Of a DNA stretch of 64,000 bases, positions 26,805-35,595 are shown piece after piece. The number at the start of each line of letters is the position of its first letter. The stretch's first letter is position 1. Below the pieces are notes generated by a model, which was not told the origin of the DNA, ran no database searches, and saw only the letters and a list, made by a program, of their open reading frames with translations. Source of the stretch: Thermocaproicibacter sp041859875 (GTDB lineage: Bacteria > Bacillota > Clostridia > Oscillospirales > Acutalibacteraceae); contig JBFLFY010000004.1 of assembly GCA_041859875.1 (NCBI GenBank), positions 35,657-99,656 of the forward strand, given 5' to 3'. The translations under genes and the position numbers were made by a program.

Positions 26805-27400
26805 AAAATGCTAAAATATCCGGCGTGCTGATCTGTGCCTTGGCTGTTGCCGTCATTCTTGCCTTTTACTATGGGCTTTTCTATGGGAACCTTTCCACAC
26901 AGACCAATTTTATGAACCAGAAGCACGAGGAAAACACCGAACAGCTTTCCTATTACCGTGACCAGATTTTTAAAGAAGCCGATGTAAAGAAAAACATTTC
27001 CAGCCTGAAAGATCAGTTGAAAGCCTCCGGCAAAAAAACGGGTGTTCCGCCGGCAGAGCTAAACGACGACCTTATCAGCGCCTTCCACGCTTCGGGAATC
27101 ACTACAAAGACCGTCACTTCCGAAGACGAAGTCAGCACACAGAAAAAGACTTCTTCCGGCCGCCTGCTGAAGACCGTATCCCCCACCGTCACCGCCGACT
27201 GCAAAGAAAGCCAGTTGGTCACGATGCTGCATTACCTTGAAAAAGGCACCAGCGCCGTCTATTACATAACGGGAATCAGCGCTGCCCCAAAGCAGAACGC
27301 AAGCAACACCTTCACGGGGATTTACACGGTTACGCTGAAAATGGATGCCTACTACTTTGCCGCCAGCAACGCTCCTGCCAAAGTGAAGGCCACCTCATGA
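26801..27400 (+). CDS. PilO-like pilus assembly protein
   Basis: A 199-residue bitopic protein: a short cytoplasmic N-terminus, a transmembrane helix ISGVLICALAVAVILAFYYG, a coiled-coil stretch (QKHEENTEQLSYYRDQIFKE...) and a C-terminal ferredoxin-like domain. This is the layout of PilO, which pairs with PilN to hold the pilus platform. The ATG at 26801 overlaps the upstream stop codon (ATGA) and follows GGAGGCGG. Its stop overlaps the next start in the same way. The assignment rests on topology and gene order more than on sequence motifs. Confidence 0.75.
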   Translation: MKNAKISGVLICALAVAVILAFYYGLFYGNLSTQTNFMNQKHEENTEQLSYYRDQIFKEADVKKNISSLKDQLKASGKKTGVPPAELNDDLISAFHASGITTKTVTSEDEVSTQKKTSSGRLLKTVSPTVTADCKESQLVTMLHYLEKGTSAVYYITGISAAPKQNASNTFTGIYTVTLKMDAYYFAASNAPAKVKATS

Positions 27401-28128
27401 CGCCATGGCTCCTGCTGTACCCGGCTGCGGGGTTTGCCGCGGGCTTCTTTTCCCTTGCGGTTTTTAACCGTGTGCCCGCCCGCTGGCTCTGCGACTACGG
27501 AGAAACGCCGTCCCCTGAGCTGCTTGAGCAGCGCCTTTCCCCCGCACCGCACGGCGTGGCGCTCGGCTTTGTTTTCAGTGCAGCCTTTCTTCTGCTGGGG
27601 TTTCAGTACCATGCGCCGAACGCAGCTTTTTTCCTTCTCTGCGCTGCTTTGCTGCCGCTTACGTTTGCCGCTGTTTCAGACTTGAAATATCACATCATCC
27701 CAGACCAGTGCCTGCCGGCTGCTCTGCTTCCCGCGGCTGTTCTTTATGTACTGACGCTCTGCGGCCGCGCAGATTTTTACAGCTCCGCTTTTTCGCCGTT
27801 CCTCGGCGCTCTGACAGGCGGCTGCCTCTGGCTTTTGATTGGCCTCATCGGCAAGCTGATTTACCGCCGGGAAAGCATTGGCTTCGGCGATGTAAAAATC
27901 TTCGCTGTCATCGGATTTTTGTGCGGGTTTCCCAACGTACTTGCTGTATTTTTAATTGGCATTCTGCTTGCAGGGATTCACTTCATCGTTTTAATGCTGA
28001 TGCACAAAATTAAGCCCGACCAGTATATGCCTATGGGGCCGTACCTCTGCGCCGCCTGCCTGCTGGAACTTGCGTTTCAAAGCCAGATTGCCGCCGGCAT
28101 TCAGTGGTACATTTCCCGCCTGCACTGA
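27397..28128 (+). CDS. pilD: Prepilin peptidase (A24 family)
   Basis: A 243-residue polytopic aspartyl protease that cleaves prepilin leaders after Gly at the cytoplasmic face of the membrane. The two catalytic Asp residues are in SDLKYHIIPD (about residue 95) and GFGDVKIF (about 163), the conserved GxGD motif. The tetra-Cys zinc loop between helices 1 and 2 of many PilD enzymes, and with it the usual methyltransferase region, is absent; the loop reads NRVPARWLCDYGETPSPELL. It overlaps pilO by four bases. Four prepilin substrates are encoded nearby. Confidence 0.9.
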   Translation: MTPWLLLYPAAGFAAGFFSLAVFNRVPARWLCDYGETPSPELLEQRLSPAPHGVALGFVFSAAFLLLGFQYHAPNAAFFLLCAALLPLTFAAVSDLKYHIIPDQCLPAALLPAAVLYVLTLCGRADFYSSAFSPFLGALTGGCLWLLIGLIGKLIYRRESIGFGDVKIFAVIGFLCGFPNVLAVFLIGILLAGIHFIVLMLMHKIKPDQYMPMGPYLCAACLLELAFQSQIAAGIQWYISRLH

Positions 28129-28158
28129 GTAACTGTCGCTTATGAATGGAGGTTCTGC

Positions 28159-29853
28159 ATGAAAGTAACCAATTTAAAACTTGGGCAAATGCTTATCCGG
28201 GAAGGCATCCTTACCGAGGATAAGCTGAATGAAGCCCTCCGAATTCAGAAAAAAACGAAAAAACGGCTTGGCGAAATTCTCATTGACCAAAAATACATTT
28301 CGGAACTGCAGATTATTCACACGCTGGAGCGCCAGCTTGGCGTCCCTTACGTTGACATTGCCTCACTTCAGCTGCCGCAGGAGCTTTCGGCCCTCATTCC
28401 GGAAAGCATGGCGCGCGCCAATATGCTGATTCCCATTAAGAAAACCGGCAGCCTGCTTACCATAGCCATTGCAGACCCCTTGGACTACAACGCCATGAAC
28501 GACGTGGGCACTTACACCAAGCTGCGCGTCTACCCCATGATTGCGGAGCGGGCAAAAATAGAAGCAAAAATCCGCGAACTTTACAGCGCGCAGAAAGCAA
28601 AAGACGCTGCGAAGGAACTTTCCGACATTCAGCCGCCTGTCGTCCCTGTTGTGACACATGAGGACAACGACGAAGGGGCGTCACAGCCGGTCATCCTTTT
28701 CGTCAACACAATGATTGAGCAGGCTGTGGCAAAAAAGGCCAGCGATATTCACATCGAGCCGCAGGAAAAGGAACTGCGCATCCGTTTCCGCGTTGACGGC
28801 CACCTCTTCCTCTATATGTCAACCCCGCCGGACCTTGCGCCTGCGGTTGTTTCCCGCATTAAGTTCATCGGCGGCATGAACATCGCCGAAAAGCGTACTC
28901 CGCAGGACGGCCGTATCAACTATATGGTCGGGGACAAAGAAATTGATATGCGAATTTCCATACTGCCCTGCGTTTTCGGTGAAAAAGTCGTCATCCGTAT
29001 CACCACAGCCCTCGGCCTTGCACTGGATAAAAACAAAATCGGCTTTTTGCCCGAGAATCTGAAAAAGTTTGACGCCATGCTGGCAAACAACCACGGAATC
29101 ATCCTTCTGACAGGCCCAACCGGAAGCGGAAAATCCACAACTCTTTACGCCGCTTTGAAATCGGTCATGCGGGAAGACATCAACATTGTCACCGTAGAAA
29201 ACCCGGTTGAAATGATTATCCCAAACATCACGCAGGTTGAAGTAAACGAAAAAGCGGGGCTGACTTTTGCTTCGGTGCTGCGTTCCATCCTGCGCCAAGA
29301 CCCGGATGTCGTTATGGTCGGCGAAATCCGTGACCGCGAAACGGCTGAAATTGCAACCAGCGTAGCAATTACCGGGCATCTGGTGCTCTCTACCCTGCAC
29401 ACTTACGACGCTGCCAGCACCGTAATCCGCCTTGTGGATATGGGCATCGAGCCTTTTATGGTCTCCTCCGCCCTGCTGGGCGTTGTGGCCCAGCGCCTTG
29501 TGCGCACACTCTGCCCCCACTGTAAGGAAGAATATACGCCAAGCCCCAGTGAGCTGAAACTGCTTGGGCTTGACCCAGCCGAAAACAGCGGCCTGCGCAT
29601 CTTCCGCGCCCACGAAGGCGGGTGCCAGTTCTGCAACAATAAGGGCTATACAGGCCGTACGGCAATTCATGAAGTTATGCCGGTTACAAACACGATTAAA
29701 CGGCTGATAAACAGCAATGCCACCGTCGACGCCATCCGCGAAACCGCAGTTCAGGAAGGCATGATTACCATGGACGAAAACCTGAAGGAAGCCGTTGTGG
29801 ACGGCCGAACCTCAATAGAAGAAATGATCAATATCCATTCGCTCAAAATGTAA
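28159..29853 (+). CDS. pilB: PilB-type extension ATPase (GspE family)
   Basis: A 564-residue hexameric ATPase that powers pilus extension. An N-terminal MshEN/T2SSE_N domain (LGQMLIREGILTEDKLNEAL, KRLGEILIDQKYIS) resembles c-di-GMP-binding domains, though the binding motif is only partly matched. It is followed by FRVDGHLFLYM, the Walker A GPTGSGKSTTLYAALK, the Asp box VTVENPVEMIIPNITQVEVN, Walker B VVMVGEIRDRETAEIA and the His box TGHLVLSTLHTYDA. Paired Cys motifs (CPHCKEEY...CQFCNNKGYTGR) form the zinc site typical of PilB. It is the motor partner of PilC. Confidence 0.96.
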   Translation: MKVTNLKLGQMLIREGILTEDKLNEALRIQKKTKKRLGEILIDQKYISELQIIHTLERQLGVPYVDIASLQLPQELSALIPESMARANMLIPIKKTGSLLTIAIADPLDYNAMNDVGTYTKLRVYPMIAERAKIEAKIRELYSAQKAKDAAKELSDIQPPVVPVVTHEDNDEGASQPVILFVNTMIEQAVAKKASDIHIEPQEKELRIRFRVDGHLFLYMSTPPDLAPAVVSRIKFIGGMNIAEKRTPQDGRINYMVGDKEIDMRISILPCVFGEKVVIRITTALGLALDKNKIGFLPENLKKFDAMLANNHGIILLTGPTGSGKSTTLYAALKSVMREDINIVTVENPVEMIIPNITQVEVNEKAGLTFASVLRSILRQDPDVVMVGEIRDRETAEIATSVAITGHLVLSTLHTYDAASTVIRLVDMGIEPFMVSSALLGVVAQRLVRTLCPHCKEEYTPSPSELKLLGLDPAENSGLRIFRAHEGGCQFCNNKGYTGRTAIHEVMPVTNTIKRLINSNATVDAIRETAVQEGMITMDENLKEAVVDGRTSIEEMINIHSLKM

Positions 29854-29896
29854 CAAGGCTTAATATTCATTCAAAACAAAGGAAGGCGGTTTTTCG

Positions 29897-30943
29897 ATGC
29901 AGTTCAAAGACATTGTCTTTAAAAGCGTATCGCTCGGCGCTTCCGATATTCACCTTTCCACAAACAACAAACCTGCCTGCCGGGTAAACGGTAAAATGCT
30001 GTTTTATGATTTGCCGGTTCTGACTGCCGACGACGTGAAGGGCATGATACAGAAATGCCTGAACCCGACAAAATTTGAACAGTTTCTGCGCACCGGCGAT
30101 GTGGACGCTTCGGCGGAAATCCGCGGCTGCGGGCGTTTCCGTCTGAACGCTTTCCGGCAAGCGCACGGCTATACCATGGTGCTGCGTATTATCAACGCCC
30201 ATACGCCGGAACTTTCGCAGCTGCGCCTTCCGGATTCCATACGGAAAATTCTGACCTACAAAGACGGTTTGGTCCTTGTCGTAGGCCCTACCGGAAGCGG
30301 TAAATCCACAACACTTGCCGCCATCATTAATGAAATTAACAAAACACGCTGTGACCACATTATCACCATTGAAGACCCGATTGAATATATGCACAGCCCA
30401 AAACGGTGTGTAATAGACCAGCGTGAAGTCGGCGCCGACAGTGTTTCTTACGCACGGGCACTGAAAGCCGCACTCCGTGAAGACCCGGATATTATCCTCG
30501 TCGGCGAAATGCGTGACCTGGAGTCCATTTCCATCGCCGTTACCGCGGCAGAAACCGGCCACCTTGTGTTTTCCACTCTGCATACAAGCGGCGCCGCCAA
30601 CACCATCGACCGTATGATTGACGTTTTTCCGGCGGACCAGCAGCAGCAGATACGCACGCAGCTTTCCATGGCGCTGCGGGCTGTTATTTCACAGCATCTG
30701 CTTCCAACGGCAGACGGCCGCGGCCGCATTGCCGCATTTGAGATGATGTTTGTCAACAATGCTGTCAGCAACCTGATTCGTGAAGGAAAGACAGCAAATA
30801 TTACCCAGATGATTCAGACCGGCGCTTCCCAGGGAATGCTTTCGCTTGAAAACAGCCTCCTGGCACTGATAAAAAGCGGCATAATTCGCAAAGAGGCAGC
30901 CACCGGCTACCTGTCGAACGGCCGTTCCTCCCTTGTAAACTAA
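29897..30943 (+). CDS. pilT: PilT retraction ATPase
   Basis: A 348-residue twitching-motility ATPase that depolymerises pili. It has no zinc motif and only a short N-terminal PAS-like domain (GASDIHLSTNNKPACRVNGK). The motor motifs are GPTGSGKSTTLAAIINEIN (Walker A), ITIEDPIEYMHSPKRCVIDQ (Asp box), ILVGEMRDLESISIAV (Walker B) and TGHLVFSTLHTSGAANTIDR (His box). Presence of both pilB and pilT implies retractile pili capable of twitching or DNA uptake. It starts 43 bases after pilB. Confidence 0.96.
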   Translation: MQFKDIVFKSVSLGASDIHLSTNNKPACRVNGKMLFYDLPVLTADDVKGMIQKCLNPTKFEQFLRTGDVDASAEIRGCGRFRLNAFRQAHGYTMVLRIINAHTPELSQLRLPDSIRKILTYKDGLVLVVGPTGSGKSTTLAAIINEINKTRCDHIITIEDPIEYMHSPKRCVIDQREVGADSVSYARALKAALREDPDIILVGEMRDLESISIAVTAAETGHLVFSTLHTSGAANTIDRMIDVFPADQQQQIRTQLSMALRAVISQHLLPTADGRGRIAAFEMMFVNNAVSNLIREGKTANITQMIQTGASQGMLSLENSLLALIKSGIIRKEAATGYLSNGRSSLVN

Positions 30944-30973
30944 AAAAGCGGCTGAAAAGCCGGAAAGGATCTG

Positions 30974-32224
30974 ATTCCACTGCGTTACCAATACAATGCG
31001 GTAGATGTACACCACAAAAAGCTGCACGGCACCATCACAGCAGGCGATTCGCGTGAAGCGATTGACCAGCTGATGACAAGCGGTATGACTGTACTGAACC
31101 TCCGCCCAATGGGCGGAACAAACAGCGTGGCATCCATTTGGGAAAAAGATCTTGGCTCATCCGATATACATAAGGCCAAAATTAAAAAGAAGCTCTTGCT
31201 GAATATGCTGAACCAGATGGCTTTGATGCTGCACGCCGGTGTTTCCCTGACAATGGCTATGGATGTTATGATTGGAAGCCAAACAGACAAAACGTTTAAA
31301 AGAATTCTGCAGGAAATGCGGCAGGACCTTCTGGGCGGCAAAACGTTTACCGCTTCCATGTCGAAATTCCGTGCCTTTCCGGAACTGGTCGTCAGCATGA
31401 TTCGTTCCGGCGAAGAGAACGGCCGTCTTGATACGGCTTTTGAGCACTGCGCTTCCATACTGGAAAAGGAAATGGATCTTTCTTCCAAACTGCGCGGCGC
31501 AACCATTTACCCCTGCCTGCTTTTCATCCTGGTGATTGTGCTGATTATTGTCATGAACATTTTTGTTCTGCCGAGCTTTGCCGAGGTTTTCCAACAGTTC
31601 GGCGCGGATTTGCCTGCATTGACAAAAGGGGTCATCGCTGTTTCCAACTTTATCATCCACGACTGGTTCATTATTGTAGGCACCGTTGCTGGCCTTATTG
31701 CAGCCTACAAGTGCGCACGGCGTTCTTCTCCGGATTTCCGCCGCCAATCTGATGCAGCTAAACTGAAATTTCCTCTTGCAGGGGAAATGATGCGTGTTTC
31801 ACTCACCGCGCGTTTCTGCCGCGTAATGGCCTCGCTGATTGACGCAGGCGTTAATGTCGTACACGCCCTGCGGATTTCGCGCGACATTGTAACGAACCGC
31901 CTGATACAGACCCAACTGGACCAGGTTATTGAGGATGTCAAAGTCGGCCTGCCGATTAACGTTTCCCTCTCCCGCTTTTCCACCTTTGACCCGCTGTTTA
32001 TTTCCATGGTGAAAGCAGGCGAGGAATCCGGTATGCTGGGAGATTCCTTTTCCAAACTTGCCGACCTTTACGAGCAGCAGACCGACGTTTATACAAAGCG
32101 CCTGACTTCTTTGATGGAGCCTATTATAACAATTATCATCGCCGTCATTGTAGGCACCGTTGTCATTTCCATTGTTCTGCCGATGTTCGGTATGTACAGC
32201 GTTATCAGCGGAAACGGAAAATAA
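30974..32224 (+). CDS. pilC: PilC inner-membrane platform protein with non-ATG start
   Basis: A GspF/PilC protein of about 416 residues with two repeated cytoplasmic domains and three transmembrane helices (LLFILVIVLIIVMNIFVLP; FIIVGTVAGLIAAY; IITIIIAVIVGTVVISIVLP). The first ATG in frame (31073) would remove the conserved N-terminus. The frame is open upstream and encodes PLRYQYNAVDVHHKKLHGTI, matching the usual PilC beginning. No ATG, GTG or TTG exists there, so initiation is probably at ATT (30974), five bases after GGAAAGG; CTG at 30971 is the alternative. The GSPF motif FPELVVSMIRSGEENGRLD and its repeat FDPLFISMVKAGEESGMLG are clear. Confidence 0.85.
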   Translation: MPLRYQYNAVDVHHKKLHGTITAGDSREAIDQLMTSGMTVLNLRPMGGTNSVASIWEKDLGSSDIHKAKIKKKLLLNMLNQMALMLHAGVSLTMAMDVMIGSQTDKTFKRILQEMRQDLLGGKTFTASMSKFRAFPELVVSMIRSGEENGRLDTAFEHCASILEKEMDLSSKLRGATIYPCLLFILVIVLIIVMNIFVLPSFAEVFQQFGADLPALTKGVIAVSNFIIHDWFIIVGTVAGLIAAYKCARRSSPDFRRQSDAAKLKFPLAGEMMRVSLTARFCRVMASLIDAGVNVVHALRISRDIVTNRLIQTQLDQVIEDVKVGLPINVSLSRFSTFDPLFISMVKAGEESGMLGDSFSKLADLYEQQTDVYTKRLTSLMEPIITIIIAVIVGTVVISIVLPMFGMYSVISGNGK

Positions 32225-32262
32225 GCCGCAAAACAAGCAGTATTCTATATAATGGTATACAG

Positions 32263-32297
32263 AAAAGGATGGCAGAAAACCCGTCCTTTTCTTTTTT
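32263..32297 (+). terminator. Terminator of the pilus assembly operon
   Basis: AAAAGGATGG and CCGTCCTTTT pair over 10 bp (one wobble) with an 8-base loop, followed by CTTTTTTC, about 40 bases after the pilC stop codon. Confidence 0.87.
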
Positions 32298-32418
32298 CTC
32301 ACCTTGTTTTTAGCAAAAAGAAGTATACTGTGCCTAAAAAGCCTGACGGATAAAAGCAGGGAAAGACCGGAAATAAAATTCCTCCGGTGTTATGATTCAG
32401 ATATTGGAAGTGAACCAA

Positions 32419-33276
32419 ATGGATTGGATTCAGGGTATGTCAAACTCGATTGGCTACATGGAAACGCATTTGCTTGAGCCGATTAATTACGATGGAATCG
32501 CACGGCAGGCAGGAGCCTCAACTTTTCATTTCATGCGGATGTTCAACATCCTCACGGGATTTACTGTGGGCGAGTATATCCGTAACCGCAGGCTGACGCT
32601 TGCCGGAGCAGAACTTTCGCTCTCCAAAGCAAAAATTGTTGACATTGCATTCAAGTATGGTTATGAAACACCCGAATCATTCACCAAAGCATTTCGGCAT
32701 TTTCATGGAATCACGCCGTCGGCTGCGCGCGAACCGGGGGCACCGCTTAAATCCATTGGCAAACTTTCCATTCAAGTAACATTGAAAGGGGAAAAAGTTA
32801 TGAATTACAAGTTTATAGAAAAAGACGCATTTACCGTTGTAGGCAAAAAAGCTGCCGTGACCTGTGTGAACGGCGAAAATTTTAAAATTATCCCGGAATT
32901 CTGCCGGCAGTGCTCCGCAGACGGCACTGATGACCGACTTGGAAAAATGTGTACAGACAGCATGGGAGTCATGGGCATCTGCGCAAACTTTGCCAAAGAG
33001 CATTTCGATTACTATTGTGCTGTCACTTACCAGGGTGGCAATATTCCGGAAGGGATGGAAACGCTTAAAATTTCAAAGCTGACGTGGGCTGTCTTTGAAG
33101 CGGTCGGTCCAATCCCCGGCGCGATACAGGACACATGGAAGCGGATTTTTTCCGAATGGTTTCCGTCAAGCGGGTATGAGCACGCAGAAGGCCCGGAACT
33201 TGAAGTCTATGAGCCCGGCAATATGTCGACACCTGACTATAAAAGTTACGTCTGGATTCCTGTGAAACGGATTTAG
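32419..33276 (+). CDS. AraC-family regulator with GyrI-like effector domain
   Basis: A 285-residue transcription factor. The two AraC helix-turn-helix motifs are N-terminal: ARQAGASTFHFMRMFNILTG and DIAFKYGYETPESFTKAFRH, followed by GITPSAAR. Residues from about 120 form a GyrI-like/integron-binding small-molecule domain (FTVVGKKAAVTC...YYCAVTYQGG...YKSYVWIPVKR). Proteins of this layout resemble Rob/BmrR-type multidrug regulators. The ATG at 32419 follows GGAAGTG; an upstream ATG at 32392 has no such site. It is monocistronic between two terminators. The ligand is unknown. Confidence 0.88.
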   Translation: MDWIQGMSNSIGYMETHLLEPINYDGIARQAGASTFHFMRMFNILTGFTVGEYIRNRRLTLAGAELSLSKAKIVDIAFKYGYETPESFTKAFRHFHGITPSAAREPGAPLKSIGKLSIQVTLKGEKVMNYKFIEKDAFTVVGKKAAVTCVNGENFKIIPEFCRQCSADGTDDRLGKMCTDSMGVMGICANFAKEHFDYYCAVTYQGGNIPEGMETLKISKLTWAVFEAVGPIPGAIQDTWKRIFSEWFPSSGYEHAEGPELEVYEPGNMSTPDYKSYVWIPVKRI

Positions 33277-33330
33277 TTTTCACGGTGCCCAACAATTTAG
33301 AGGCGCTGATATTTTTCTAAGATGTGTTAG

Positions 33331-33361
33331 AAAAAGGACGGGCACAAAGCCCGTCCTTTTT
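33331..33361. terminator. Bidirectional terminator
   Basis: AAAAAGGACGGGC and GCCCGTCCTTTTT form a perfect 13-bp stem with a 5-base loop between two convergent genes. Confidence 0.93.
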
Positions 33362-33366
33362 CCGTT

Positions 33367-33546
33367 TCAGTGGAACATACCCTCTACATCGTCAATCAGT
33401 TCACCGATATTGTGTATCGTTTTGTCTGCGCGGCGGCGGAAGTTGCGGTCTTTTTTCATCATGCTGCCGCCTACAACCGCAAGGGCTGTTCCTGCAAGAA
33501 TTCCGGCTCCAAGGCCTTTCATGAAACCCATTGTCTGCTGATGCAT
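33367..33546 (-). CDS. Small membrane-anchored protein of unknown function
   Basis: A 59-residue protein: a Gly/Ala-rich hydrophobic helix (GFMKGLGAGILAGTALAVVG) followed by a basic segment (MMKKDRNFRRRADKTI) and an acidic helical end (IHNIGELIDDVEGMF). The layout recalls YtxH-type small proteins, but the family is not certain. The ATG at 33546 follows GGAGG; a longer frame to 33654 has no ribosome-binding site. It is convergent with the AraC-type gene and divergent from trmL. Confidence 0.75.
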   Translation of the reverse strand: MHQQTMGFMKGLGAGILAGTALAVVGGSMMKKDRNFRRRADKTIHNIGELIDDVEGMFH

Positions 33547-33680
33547 ATTGTAAAGCCTCCACATACAGTTTATACTGTGTATTAATTTCAAGCCAATCGC
33601 TACACTCATCATCCTGCCCCTTTCGTGAAAAGATATTGGTGGAAAGTTCTTCATAAATTCTGCAAAAAAGGAGAATACTG

Positions 33681-34181
33681 ATGCCTGTTCTGAATATTGT
33701 TTTGGTCGAACCTGAAATCCCGCAGAATACCGGTAATATTGCCCGCACCTGCGCCCTTACCGGCGCCCGGCTGCATCTTGTGGAGCCGCTGGGCTTCTGT
33801 ATTAACGACCGCCAGCTGAAACGTGCCGGCCTTGACTACTGGCATCTGCTGGATGTCACCCTATACAAAAGTCTTTCCGATTTTTTTGCGCGGAATACCG
33901 GAAATTTTTACTATTTTTCTACAAAAGGAAGGAACATTTATTCCGATGTTTCTTACCCTGACGGCTGTTACCTCGTTTTTGGCAAAGAATCGGCGGGCCT
34001 GCCGGAAAACCTACTTCGTAAGAACCCGGAAACCTGCCTGCGCATCCCCATGCTGAACAACCCCGATGCCCGGAGCCTGAATCTTTCAAATTCCGTCGCG
34101 ATTGGCACCTATGAAGTTTTGCGGCAATGGAAATTTACCAATCTGCTGTGTGAAGGGCAACTGCGGGAATTCAAATGGTAA
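33681..34181 (+). CDS. trmL: tRNA (cytidine/uridine-34-2'-O)-methyltransferase TrmL
   Basis: A 166-residue SPOUT methyltransferase that methylates the wobble ribose of tRNA-Leu. Conserved motifs are VLVEPEIPQNTGNIARTCAL at the N-terminus, LVFGKESAGLPENLL in the middle, and IPMLNNPDARSLNLSNSVAI in the knotted SAM site. The length is normal for TrmL (about 155-170). GGAG precedes the ATG. It is transcribed alone, upstream of the pgk operon. Confidence 0.95.
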   Translation: MPVLNIVLVEPEIPQNTGNIARTCALTGARLHLVEPLGFCINDRQLKRAGLDYWHLLDVTLYKSLSDFFARNTGNFYYFSTKGRNIYSDVSYPDGCYLVFGKESAGLPENLLRKNPETCLRIPMLNNPDARSLNLSNSVAIGTYEVLRQWKFTNLLCEGQLREFKW

Positions 34182-34228
34182 AACTTTCACAAACTTTTCC
34201 GTTCGGGGCGAATTCGGTGCCAAAATGC

Positions 34229-34257
34229 TTGAAAAAGCACAGAAAGCGTTGTATAAT
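34229..34257 (+). promoter_or_regulatory. Promoter of the pgk operon
   Basis: TTGAAA (34229-34234) and a perfect TATAAT (34252-34257) with a 17-base spacer, about 57 bases upstream of pgk. Confidence 0.82.
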
Positions 34258-34314
34258 TTTTTTAGATTGTTATAAAGCAAACAAATTAAAATCATATAAA
34301 AAAGGAGCGGCTTT

Positions 34315-35511
34315 ATGAATTATCTGAACAAAAAAACCGTGGAAGACATTGACGTATCGGGGAAAAAAGTCCTTGTACGCTGCGACTTTAATGTTCCGCT
34401 TGACGATGCCGGAAAAATTACCGACCCAAAGCGCATTGATGAAGCAATGAAAACCATTCGCTACCTCGTTGACCATAACGCAAAAGTAATCCTCTGCTCA
34501 CACCTCGGCCGTCCGAAGGGTGAATTCAACATGAAGTATTCCCTTGCTCCGGTTGCCGCATACCTTTCCAAAGCACTTGGAAAGGAAGTTAAACTGGCAA
34601 AAGACGTTGTAGGCGACAGTGCAAAGAGTATCGCCGCTTCCCTCAAGAATGGTGAAGTTGAGCTGCTGGAAAACGTCCGCTTTGAAAAGGGCGAGGAAAA
34701 GAATGACCCGGCTTTTGCGAAAGAGCTGGCTTCTCTCGCAGAAATCTATGTAAACGACGCATTCGGCACGGCTCACCGCGCCCATGCTTCCACAGCGGGT
34801 GTTGCAGCTTATCTGCCAGCTGTCTGCGGTTATCTGATTCAGAAAGAAATTACCGTAATGGGCAATGCCCTTGCAAACCCGAAGCGCCCGTTTGTTGCAA
34901 TTCTTGGCGGCGCAAAGGTTTCCGACAAAATCGGCGTAATTACCAACCTGCTTGACAAAGTAGACACCCTGATTATCGGCGGCGGCATGGCTTACACCTT
35001 TTTGAAGGCAATGGGCAACTCCATCGGCTCTTCCATCTGTGAAGACGACAAGGTTGAACTTGCCAAAGAGATCATGGCAAAAGCAAAGGAAAAGCACGTT
35101 GCCCTTCTGCTCCCTGTTGATAATACCATTGGCCGTGAATACAAGGCAGACACCGTTTATATGCGTATCTACTCCGACAGCATTCCTGACGGCTGGATGG
35201 GCCTTGACATTGGCGAAAAGACACAGGAGCTCTTCTCCAAGACTCTTACCGGTGCCGGAACCGTTGTGTGGAATGGCCCGATGGGCGTAAGCGAGTGGGG
35301 ACATTTTGCTGCAGGCACAACTGCTGTTGCTCAGGCTGTAGCGGACAGCGGCGCTGTTTCCATCATTGGCGGCGGCGACTCTGCGGCAGCGATTGAAAAA
35401 CTTGGTTTTGCCGACAAGATGACTCATATCTCCACAGGCGGCGGCGCTTCCCTTGAATTTCTGGAAGGCAAAGAACTTCCTGGTATTGCCTGCCTGAACG
35501 ATAAGGACTAA
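34315..35511 (+). CDS. pgk: Phosphoglycerate kinase
   Basis: A 398-residue two-domain kinase that transfers phosphate from 1,3-bisphosphoglycerate to ADP. The N-terminal signature is VLVRCDFNVPLDD, with SHLGRPKG in the substrate site and AHRASTAGVAA-like HRAHASTAGVAAYLP after it. The C-terminal nucleotide domain contains ILGGAKVSDKIGVI, WNGPMGVSEW and the Gly-rich GGGDSAAAIEKLG. AAAGGAG precedes the ATG. First gene of pgk-tpiA-gpmI. Gene and length are typical. Confidence 0.98.
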   Translation: MNYLNKKTVEDIDVSGKKVLVRCDFNVPLDDAGKITDPKRIDEAMKTIRYLVDHNAKVILCSHLGRPKGEFNMKYSLAPVAAYLSKALGKEVKLAKDVVGDSAKSIAASLKNGEVELLENVRFEKGEEKNDPAFAKELASLAEIYVNDAFGTAHRAHASTAGVAAYLPAVCGYLIQKEITVMGNALANPKRPFVAILGGAKVSDKIGVITNLLDKVDTLIIGGGMAYTFLKAMGNSIGSSICEDDKVELAKEIMAKAKEKHVALLLPVDNTIGREYKADTVYMRIYSDSIPDGWMGLDIGEKTQELFSKTLTGAGTVVWNGPMGVSEWGHFAAGTTAVAQAVADSGAVSIIGGGDSAAAIEKLGFADKMTHISTGGGASLEFLEGKELPGIACLNDKD

Positions 35512-35523
35512 ACTGTACAGTAA

Positions 35524-35555
35524 GGGGGCGGATTTTGATTCGCCCCTTTTGTTTT
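35524..35555 (+). terminator. Hairpin between pgk and tpiA
   Basis: GGGGCG and CGCCCC pair around an AT-rich loop and are followed by TTTTGTTTTTG. It could end part of the pgk transcripts and lower the supply of tpiA mRNA, or tpiA may have its own start site. Confidence 0.6.
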
Positions 35556-35595
35556 TGAAACAATACATTGTGAAAAACAAGAAAGGGTAACTAAA

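Noticed and set aside
33547..33654. An N-terminal extension of the small membrane protein (95 residues in all)
   Set aside because: The extra residues precede a good ribosome-binding site and ATG at 33546, and have no site of their own.
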